The position numbers were made by a program, and so were the translations under genes. Below, piece by piece: positions 1-5,850 of a stretch of DNA of 7,633 nt. The notes beneath the pieces are model-generated. The model was not told the DNA's origin and did no database searches. It saw only the letters and a list, made by a program, of their open reading frames with translations. The DNA comes from Candidatus Coatesiibacteriota bacterium. GTDB lineage: Bacteria; B130-G9. Numbering within the stretch: the first letter of the stretch is position 1; every line of letters begins with the position of its first letter. Location: assembly GCA_016929465.1 (NCBI GenBank), contig JAFGIT010000049.1, positions 1-7,633 on the forward strand, written 5' to 3'.

Positions 1-162
1 GCACCCGTCTCCGCCCACACCGGCTATCAACACCTTCGCCTGCGGCCTCGATTCAGAGTCCCGGGCGAATGCCACGAACGGCCAATTTGGGCAAGAGCGG
101 ATCAATGACCTCGCTACTGATAGCGGGGCACCCGACGGTATGAGCTCTGCAGCTGTACCCAT
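1..162 (-). CDS. ftsZ: Cell division protein FtsZ, N-terminal fragment (cut by left edge)
   Basis: The first 54 codons of a gene that runs off the left edge. FtsZ is the tubulin-like GTPase that polymerises into the cytoplasmic Z-ring and recruits the divisome. The visible part ends in a beta strand and glycine loop, AKVLIAGVGGDGC, which fits the first strand and T1 nucleotide loop of FtsZ (typically IKVIGVGGGGxNAV). Placement directly after ftsA, 14 bp past its stop, is the classic ftsA-ftsZ order. The ATG at 162-160 has a textbook ribosome site, GGAGGT, five bases upstream. Two things are odd. About 42 residues precede the glycine loop, longer than the usual 10-30. The loop also has Asp where Gly or Ala is expected. 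The call rests on position plus a short motif, because the GTP-binding signature GGGTGTG lies outside the window. Confidence 0.78.
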   Translation of the reverse strand, partial: MGTAAELIPSGAPLSVARSLIRSCPNWPFVAFARDSESRPQAKVLIAGVGGDGC

Positions 163-167
163 GTTCT

Positions 168-173
168 ACCTCC
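168..173 (-). promoter_or_regulatory. Shine-Dalgarno site of ftsZ
   Basis: On the minus strand this reads GGAGGT, five bases before the ATG at 162. It is the best ribosome site in the window. It fits the need for FtsZ to be made in excess over FtsA, and it fixes the ftsZ start despite the unusual leader. Confidence 0.8.
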
Positions 174-176
174 GAT

Positions 177-1472
177 TTATGTAAGAACCAGATTCTTATT
201 TGTTAGGGCTTCCCAGGCCCGTTTGAGTATTGATCGATTGCCGTCCGAGAAACTGCCCCCTCCGGCGACCTGCTCCGAACCGTAGAGCACTAGCCCCATC
301 ACGCTGGCAAAGGAGGGATCGCGCAAGGCTCCATCGAAGCAATCGGCGTCGGAGCAATTCCCTCTCCGAGCGGGCACTCCGAAGACGCGAGTTGCCAACT
401 CGCAAAGCCCTTCGCTGGCGGAGGCTCCGCCGGTCAGAACCACCCCACCTTTGATGAACTTCTCTGCGTCCAGCCGCTTGATGTCATTTCTCAGTATCAG
501 GAATATCTCTGCATATCTCGACGATATGGCCTTCACGACATTCGGATCCAGCCGGTCATCATTCTGTGCGCAAAGCGAATCGACACAGCCTTCCGTGGGC
601 TGTGCTCTCTTGATCGTGCAGCCGGCCATGGCCTTGTACTGCTCAGCTGACCGAGGATCGCATCCCATGCACTCGGAGATGTCCTTCGTGATAAACTCCC
701 CACCCATCGCGAGGCAGCTCATGTACCTCGGCGCACCCCGGAAATATATGATTGCGTCAGACGTCCCCATCCCAAGGTCGATTAGAAGCACACCGTTTTC
801 GAGCTCATCAGGCTCCAGGCAGGCTCTGGCCGACGCAAGTGCCTGAAGCACAACGAATTTCGGCGTGAGATGCGCTTCCCTGAGCGCCCTTTCGAGGTCG
901 TTCACCGCTTTCTGAGAAGCAAGGACCACCTTCATGTTCGCCGTCAACCGCTCTCCTGTCTTCCCCCGTGGATTCTTGATGTACAACTGATCGTCCACCG
1001 AGAAATCCTGCAGGATCGTATGAAGCATCTTCTCATCGGAACGCATTGTGACCGATTTGGCGTCCTCTAACGAATGCTGGAGGTCGCTCTCCACTATTTC
1101 TCTCATAGCACAGGTCTCTTTCGAGGCGGATGAGCCCGTTAGCGTTATGGTGCCGACGCCGTCGATAGCCCGTGTATTGCGCCCGCTAAGCGAAACGACC
1201 ACATCCTTGACCTCGACAGACGCCATGACCGAAGCGTCGTCTGCGGCCGCCCTGATTGAGTCTGCCACCTTGGCGATGTCCACCAGCTCGCCTCTCTCCA
1301 TGCCCTGTGTGCGCTCTTCGCCGAAGCCTACGACCTTTATCGCCAGAGAGCCCTTATCACTCCCCAAAAGGTCCTGTTCATCCTCGAATTCGCGCAGCTG
1401 GGCGATCACAGCTCTCGTCTTGTGAGAACCGACATCTACAGCCGATATATAGCGCTGCCCTCTTCCAAACAT
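177..1472 (-). CDS. ftsA: Cell division protein FtsA
   Basis: Actin-like ATPase that tethers FtsZ filaments to the inner membrane and links them to later divisome proteins. Using the start chosen here (431 residues), phosphate-1 is YISAVDVGSHKTRAVIA (about 8-24) and the SHS2/1C subdomain falls around 85-180 (SVEVKDVVVSLSG). Phosphate-2 is LLIDLGMGTSD (about 229-239) and the adenosine motif is VVLTGGAS (about 344-351). The C-terminal tail carries a basic amphipathic stretch, SILKRAWEALTN (about 414-425), matching the FtsA membrane-targeting helix. Phosphate-2 has Met where the family normally has Gly (DIGGGTTD). I chose the ATG at 1472 because GGGG sits six bases upstream. The ATG two codons earlier, at 1478, directly abuts that GGGG. 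Many FtsA proteins also begin MFGR. The gene lies 15 bp after ftsQ (9 bp if the 1478 start is used). Confidence 0.95.
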   Translation of the reverse strand: MFGRGQRYISAVDVGSHKTRAVIAQLREFEDEQDLLGSDKGSLAIKVVGFGEERTQGMERGELVDIAKVADSIRAAADDASVMASVEVKDVVVSLSGRNTRAIDGVGTITLTGSSASKETCAMREIVESDLQHSLEDAKSVTMRSDEKMLHTILQDFSVDDQLYIKNPRGKTGERLTANMKVVLASQKAVNDLERALREAHLTPKFVVLQALASARACLEPDELENGVLLIDLGMGTSDAIIYFRGAPRYMSCLAMGGEFITKDISECMGCDPRSAEQYKAMAGCTIKRAQPTEGCVDSLCAQNDDRLDPNVVKAISSRYAEIFLILRNDIKRLDAEKFIKGGVVLTGGASASEGLCELATRVFGVPARRGNCSDADCFDGALRDPSFASVMGLVLYGSEQVAGGGSFSDGNRSILKRAWEALTNKNLVLT

Positions 1473-1473
1473 G

Positions 1474-1482
1474 CTCATCCCC
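1474..1482 (-). promoter_or_regulatory. Ribosome-binding site of ftsA
   Basis: The minus strand reads GGGGATGAG just before the ATG at 1472. The same nine bases precede the ftsQ start. The upstream ATG (1478-1476) is embedded in the motif, which argues that 1472 is the real start. Confidence 0.5.
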
Positions 1483-1487
1483 GGTAC

Positions 1488-2342
1488 TTATCCAACGTTC
1501 TTTTTAAGCACGATCTGGCCTCTGTATCTGAGGTCCACCGACGCAAAATCACCCCTCCGAGCGGCGATCTCAGAAGCCGCCGCCATATACTTCTTCAGCT
1601 GTCTTACCGGGTCCTTTAGCGAGAAGACTATCGGTGCATCCTTTGGCTGAGGGCGCACCTCAACCTCGATGCGGTCACGAACCAGAATTTGAGAATTGGG
1701 GCCGATGAGTTCGGGCGCCAGGTCCACGAGGGAGTTGCACAACTCAATGAATTCTCCGAAGTAATCGCTCTTCACCTTGCAGCCTGAGCCGTGCCCGTCA
1801 AACTCAAATCCCTGTACCCTTGGGAGTCGTGTTTTGTCACCCTCAACGATTTGGGAGAGCACAACGCCGTCTCCTGATAACTCGAACCAACCGCCTTCCA
1901 TCTCCGCCGCAAAGCGGGGCTTACGCTCATGCAGACTTACCACGAGCGTCGAAGGAAATAGCTTCCGAAAATCCATGGATTGCACCTGCGGAAGCGGACT
2001 CACCACGTCCTCGACATCCTGTGCCGAAAGATCGAGAAGGGACCTCCCGAGCCTACTCGTCAGGTTGCTCGCAATCGACGCGGTGTTGAGATCGCCAGAT
2101 GTCTCGATCACAATCTGACGGACGGCGAAGAGCGACGTGAACAGCCTCGATATGGCCATTCTAGTCGGAGCGAACAGAAGGACGGCAAGAAGCGCCGCCG
2201 CAACGATGCCGACCGCTAGAACGCTGACGATTCCCTTTGGCCAGGTCTTGCTCTGCCGCACTCTGACAGGCGGCTTTCCCGGACTGGGCCGATAGCAGAA
2301 AGCTATATACTCCCTCGAAAGATCGATCGATTTCCTTCTCAA
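1488..2342 (-). CDS. ftsQ: Cell division protein FtsQ/DivIB (POTRA domain)
   Basis: Bitopic divisome protein that with FtsL and FtsB bridges the cytoplasmic ring and the septal FtsW/FtsI synthase. Architecture fits the family: a basic cytoplasmic segment (1-36, ending RVRQSKTWPKG), one membrane helix (about 37-58, GIVSVLAVGIVAAALL), then a POTRA domain (about 72-140) beginning FAVRQIVIETSGDLN and ending in the strand STLVVSLHERKP. A beta domain follows, with FELSGDGVVL and a late SVDLRYRGQIVLK strand. At 284 residues it is of normal size. Identification relies on topology, POTRA pattern and position upstream of ftsA, as FtsQ is poorly conserved in sequence. The start is TTG at 2342-2340. No in-frame ATG lies nearby, and a GGGG-rich ribosome site sits upstream. 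The gap to murB is 23 bp, so no ddl gene is present between them. Confidence 0.9.
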   Translation of the reverse strand: MRRKSIDLSREYIAFCYRPSPGKPPVRVRQSKTWPKGIVSVLAVGIVAAALLAVLLFAPTRMAISRLFTSLFAVRQIVIETSGDLNTASIASNLTSRLGRSLLDLSAQDVEDVVSPLPQVQSMDFRKLFPSTLVVSLHERKPRFAAEMEGGWFELSGDGVVLSQIVEGDKTRLPRVQGFEFDGHGSGCKVKSDYFGEFIELCNSLVDLAPELIGPNSQILVRDRIEVEVRPQPKDAPIVFSLKDPVRQLKKYMAAASEIAARRGDFASVDLRYRGQIVLKKNVG

Positions 2343-2345
2343 AGC

Positions 2346-2354
2346 CTCATCCCC
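2346..2354 (-). promoter_or_regulatory. Ribosome-binding site of ftsQ (TTG start)
   Basis: The minus strand reads GGGGATGAG followed by GCT and then TTG. It repeats the nine bases seen before ftsA and supports the TTG start. The ATG inside the motif is out of frame and meets a stop after three codons. Confidence 0.5.
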
Positions 2355-2365
2355 GCTATTTAGAG

Positions 2366-3313
2366 TTAAATCTCCACAAGACCATGCTCGCCCAACGCCT
2401 GGACTTCGAGGCTCAGCTCTATCCCCTCTGAACGCATGACCTCGTCGCGGACCAGTCTCACGAGTGAGAGGATATCTGCCGCCCAGGCACCGCCTGCATT
2501 GACAATGAAGTTCGCGTGTATTTCTGAGACCATCGCCCCACCGATCCTGAGCCCTTTCAATCCGGCTCGGTCGATCATGGCTCCGGCCTTGCCCTTCTCC
2601 GGATTTCTGAATATGCAGCCCGCGCTCTTCTCACTAAGCGGCTGCGATGCACTCCGGCGCTCTCGATATTTTTTCTCCCTCACGATTGTTTGTTCGGGAC
2701 TGACTTGTTTGAGCCTGAACTTCGCACCGAGGACTATCTCGCCCGGGATGATCTTGGAGTTTCTGTATGATGCACCGAAGTCGGATGCGGGACAGCGCTC
2801 GATAGAGCCATCCCCGAGCATCAACCACACGTCCTCGAGTGAGTCCCAGATCGTCTTGCCGTATGCCCCGGCGTTCATGTATATCGCTCCTCCGACGCTG
2901 CCGGGGATGCCTGTGAGTGATTCCAGGCCTGAAAGCCCGTGAGTTACACTGACTTCGACAAGGGCTGCGAGGGACCTTCCTGCGGGAGTGAAATCCCCAT
3001 TAAAAGATGCGTTGGTCTCGTAGTCAAGTCTTCTAAGTGTCGCGATGACCCCTCTGAAGCCCTTGTCGTTTGCTATCATGTTGGTGCCATTACCGAGCAC
3101 AAAGAATGGGACGAGCTCCGCTGCGCAGAATTGCTCTATCGCTGAAAGCTGCTCCAGACTTCGTGGTTCGACAAAGACGTCCGCCGGCCCGCCCACACCG
3201 AATGACGTGTGAAGGCTGAGCGGCTCATCGAAGATCGGTTCGAATTCCATCTGTGCGCCCAATTCGGATAATCTATCCGTCCAGGGTTCGAGGCGGATTG
3301 CGTACGCTGCCAT
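2366..3313 (-). CDS. murB: UDP-N-acetylenolpyruvoylglucosamine reductase MurB (type II)
   Basis: FAD enzyme that uses NADPH to reduce UDP-GlcNAc-enolpyruvate to UDP-MurNAc in the cytoplasm. Counting from the ATG at 3313 (315 residues), the FAD fold shows TSFGVGGPADV (36-46), VLGNGTNMI (72-80) and LTGIPGSVGGAIYMNAGAYG (133-152). YRNS is at about 183-186. The catalytic region SAGCIFRNP (230-238) has Cys at position 233, where many MurB proteins have the proton-donating Ser. The late catalytic Glu is in IELSLEV (E303). The pattern and length suit the type II group. The start at 3313 is preferred because AAGGAGGA lies nine bases upstream and the ATG overlaps the murC stop as TAATG. An in-frame ATG at 3334, seven codons earlier, would give a 22 bp overlap and has no comparable site. 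Confidence 0.97.
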   Translation of the reverse strand: MAAYAIRLEPWTDRLSELGAQMEFEPIFDEPLSLHTSFGVGGPADVFVEPRSLEQLSAIEQFCAAELVPFFVLGNGTNMIANDKGFRGVIATLRRLDYETNASFNGDFTPAGRSLAALVEVSVTHGLSGLESLTGIPGSVGGAIYMNAGAYGKTIWDSLEDVWLMLGDGSIERCPASDFGASYRNSKIIPGEIVLGAKFRLKQVSPEQTIVREKKYRERRSASQPLSEKSAGCIFRNPEKGKAGAMIDRAGLKGLRIGGAMVSEIHANFIVNAGGAWAADILSLVRLVRDEVMRSEGIELSLEVQALGEHGLVEI

Positions 3314-4719
3314 TATTCTTCTTCCTCCTTGCATCTGCCCTTTAATTTTCCGAGAATATCGCTGCTAATCTTGTGTATGTCGCCCGCCCCAAGGATGAGA
3401 ATCATGTCTCCGGGCTTAGCTTCGTTCACGAGCAAGTCCACCGCTTCGGACTTGCTCTCGACGAAGTGGGACCGCTTGTGGCCCATGCGATGGACGCCCT
3501 CGAATATCTTCCGTCCGTCTATCCCCTCGATTGGCTTCTCACCGGCCGCATAGATCGGGGTGATGACAAGATAATCAGCCTCGTTGAATGCGGTGAAGAA
3601 CTGCGTGAGAAGGTCCTTGGTTCGGGAGAACCTGTGCGGTTGGAATGCCACGAGAACTCTCTTTTGCCAACCGAGCTTTGCTGCTCTGAGCGTCTCTCGT
3701 ATCTCAGTCGGGTGATGGCCGTAGTCAACGACGACCATGATGCCGTCGCACTCGCCCCTCAACTCGAAGCGACGTTTGGGTCTGCCGAATTTCCCGAGCG
3801 CCTCGACGATCGTTTTGAACTCGATATTCAGCTCGAGTCCGGTCGTGATTGCTGCGAGCGCGTTATAGACGCTGAATTTACCCGGTGAGGCGATGCGGAT
3901 CCGGCCGAGAAGCTTGTGGTCATCTCCCTGCCTCATGTACGCATCGAATTGGCTGGTGAAGCCCTCGAATTGGACCTCCTTCGCCATCACGTCCGATTGG
4001 GTCGTGAGACCATACGTGAGAATCCGACGCTTGATACGTGGGATCAAAGCCTGCAAATTCGGCTGATCGAGGCACATTACTATCGTGCCGTAGAATGGGA
4101 TCTCATTTGCGAACTTCACAAAAGTGTCGAATAGGTCCTCCTCGCTCTCGTATCGCTCCATGTGCTCTCTCTCGAGAGAGGTAATCACTCCTATGGTGGG
4201 CGAGAGCTTGAGAATTGTGCCATCTGATTCGCATGCCTCAGCGACCAGGATGTCCCCGGTCCCGAGACGTCCCCCGCTCCCCAGGTCACTCACTATGCCT
4301 CCTATAATCACCGTTGGATCGAGATTTGCGGTTCTGAGTATCTCCGCGATCATGCAGGCCGTTGATGTCTTGCCGTGAGTCCCCGCGACCGCAATGCCCT
4401 GCTTGCTCATCCTCATCAGGCCCGCCAGCATTTCGGCTCTGGGAATAACAGGGATGCCATGCTCCCTCGCCGCGACCATCTCCGGATTCTCCTGGGAGAT
4501 CGCATTCGAGAATACGATCAGGTCCGTTCCGGATACATTGCCGCCCGAATGCCCGACAAAAACCCTGGCCCCGTGCTTCTCGAGGTTGTCGAGGATCTCA
4601 CTCCTCTCGAGATCAGAACCCGATACTTGGTATCCGAGCCTTAGAAGAACGTCAGCAATGCTGCTCATGCCGCTGCCGCCGATGCCGATGAGGTGAACTC
4701 TTCTGATTCCCGTGAACAT
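3313..4719 (-). CDS. murC: UDP-N-acetylmuramate--L-alanine ligase MurC
   Basis: ATP-dependent ligase that adds L-Ala to UDP-MurNAc, the first step of the stem peptide. All three Mur ligase domains are present in 468 residues. The N-terminal UDP-binding Rossmann fold has VHLIGIGGSGMSSIA (8-22). The central ATPase has the P-loop AGTHGKTST (112-120), ESD (164-166) and EREHMERY (183-190). The C-terminal domain has RRFE (316-319), VDYGHHPTEI (331-340), FQPHRFSRT (359-367) and GAGDI (444-448). These make MurC clear over MurD/E/F. Differences from the usual MurC pattern: the GxHNVxN adenine-contact motif reads GKFSVYN (280-286), the Asn of TNxxxDH is Ser (S181), and DDYAHHPTEI begins Val-Asp. The ATG directly follows the ftsW TAG, and AGAGGGGGGA lies nine bases upstream within ftsW. 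It overlaps murB by one base. murG, usually just upstream, is absent. Confidence 0.97.
   Translation of the reverse strand: MFTGIRRVHLIGIGGSGMSSIADVLLRLGYQVSGSDLERSEILDNLEKHGARVFVGHSGGNVSGTDLIVFSNAISQENPEMVAAREHGIPVIPRAEMLAGLMRMSKQGIAVAGTHGKTSTACMIAEILRTANLDPTVIIGGIVSDLGSGGRLGTGDILVAEACESDGTILKLSPTIGVITSLEREHMERYESEEDLFDTFVKFANEIPFYGTIVMCLDQPNLQALIPRIKRRILTYGLTTQSDVMAKEVQFEGFTSQFDAYMRQGDDHKLLGRIRIASPGKFSVYNALAAITTGLELNIEFKTIVEALGKFGRPKRRFELRGECDGIMVVVDYGHHPTEIRETLRAAKLGWQKRVLVAFQPHRFSRTKDLLTQFFTAFNEADYLVITPIYAAGEKPIEGIDGRKIFEGVHRMGHKRSHFVESKSEAVDLLVNEAKPGDMILILGAGDIHKISSDILGKLKGRCKEEEE
3323..3330 (-). promoter_or_regulatory. Shine-Dalgarno site of murB
   Basis: The minus strand reads AAGGAGGA, nine bases before the ATG at 3313, inside the 3' end of murC. 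It decides the murB start in favour of 3313 over 3334. It also gives murC its Glu-rich C-terminal tail (KEEEE), because the site is read as Lys and Glu codons. Confidence 0.8.
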
Positions 4720-5850
4720 CTAACTATTTCCCCCCTCTACTCGGCTTCTGAGGACTGAGAGCAAGATGCCTGCGGTTATCAGATTGGCAAGCATTCCGCT
4801 CCCTCCGTAACTTATGAATGGAAGACTGATGCCTGTGGTCGGCATTAGCCCCAGAACAACGCTTATGTTCATGAATGCCTGTATGCCGAGGCTCATCGAT
4901 AGCCCAAAGCCCAGGAGTCGTGCGAAGTAATTCTCGAGCGCAAGGCTCAGCATTATCCCTCTCGCAACTAGAGCCGAGAAGAGCACGATCACAGTCGTTG
5001 CGGCAATGAAGCCGCCGTCCTCGGCGAGTGACGCAAAAGCGAAGTCGTTGAAGCTCTCGGCCAGCACAAGGTGCTTGTGCATCCCCTTGCCGAGGCCCAT
5101 GCCAAATACTCCACCCGAACCCATCGCCGTGAAGGCCTGTCGAAGATGCCAAGGTGCGTTTGTCGGATCGATCGCGAAGGCCACGAAGTCAACAACGCGC
5201 TTTCTGAAATGGGGTGAGACGTAATACGCACAGAAGCTCGAAGGCAGCGCGAGTGCACCAAGTGCAACTATGTGCTTGAGCTTGGTCTGAGCCACGAAAT
5301 AGATCGAGCCGCAGATCATCCCCAAAAGACCCGCTGTGCCGTAATCTGGCTCTGCAGCAACAAGGAATAGCACTAGCAGAACCACTGGCAAGGTAGAGGC
5401 AAACACTCTGACTGACCCGTGCCGCTTTCTGCGCTGACTCCAGATCATCGAAGAGAGGAACAGCGGCAGGCTGAACTTCGCAAGCTCACTAGGCTGAAAG
5501 CAGAAACCAGCGAAACTCAACCACCTCGTCGCACCTCTGTGGCTAATTCCAACACCCGGAACGAAAACGAGCGCAAGAAGGACGATTGTCAGGAGAATCA
5601 AGGGGATACTCAACCTCGGCAGGGTCTTGAACGGGATGAGTGCAAAGCAAAGAGCTATCGAGAGTGCAAATGACAGGAACAGGGCGTGCCTCTTCAAGTA
5701 GTAGCAGGCAGATCCATATTCGTTCGCGGACCTTAGCATCGTGGCGCTGAAGACCATGATCAGCCCAACTGCGAGCAGGACTATGACGATTGATATGATC
5801 ACGCCATCCATTCCGTACAGCCTTTTGGAGATGCTACTCGGTATCTTCAA
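4720..5850 (-). CDS. ftsW: Septal peptidoglycan glycosyltransferase FtsW (SEDS family)
   Basis: Multipass membrane enzyme that polymerises lipid II at the septum with its partner FtsI/PBP. From the TTG at 5850 it has 376 residues, normal for FtsW. The many hydrophobic helices start with VIISIVIVLLAVGLIMVFSA (17-36). Family motifs follow: FCFQPSELAKFSLPLFL (116-132), AEPDYGTAGLL (166-176), GSGGVFGMGLGKG (244-256), AESFNDFAFASLAEDGGF (264-281, holding the family's essential Asp in ND) and PTTGISLPFISYGGSG (337-352). FtsW is preferred over RodA because of its place between murD and murC. The TTG has a strong site upstream and leaves the usual short basic cytoplasmic leader (KRLYGMD). An ATG at 5811 would leave only two residues before the first helix. 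A longer frame from 5964 would overlap murD by 131 bp and is unlikely. Confidence 0.95.
   Translation of the reverse strand: MKIPSSISKRLYGMDGVIISIVIVLLAVGLIMVFSATMLRSANEYGSACYYLKRHALFLSFALSIALCFALIPFKTLPRLSIPLILLTIVLLALVFVPGVGISHRGATRWLSFAGFCFQPSELAKFSLPLFLSSMIWSQRRKRHGSVRVFASTLPVVLLVLFLVAAEPDYGTAGLLGMICGSIYFVAQTKLKHIVALGALALPSSFCAYYVSPHFRKRVVDFVAFAIDPTNAPWHLRQAFTAMGSGGVFGMGLGKGMHKHLVLAESFNDFAFASLAEDGGFIAATTVIVLFSALVARGIMLSLALENYFARLLGFGLSMSLGIQAFMNISVVLGLMPTTGISLPFISYGGSGMLANLITAGILLSVLRSRVEGGNS

Noticed and set aside
2436-2942. A 168-codon open frame on the plus strand opposite murB
   Set aside because: A shadow of the MurB frame; the Ser/Pro-rich translation has no motif.
3373-3888. A 171-codon open frame on the plus strand opposite murC
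   Set aside because: It mirrors a well-conserved Mur ligase frame and shows no recognisable domain.
4167-4180. A perfect 14 bp palindrome, CTCTCTCGAGAGAG, inside murC
   Set aside because: It encodes part of the ITSLEREH segment of the ATPase domain. No loop or T-run follows, so it is neither a terminator nor a convincing operator.
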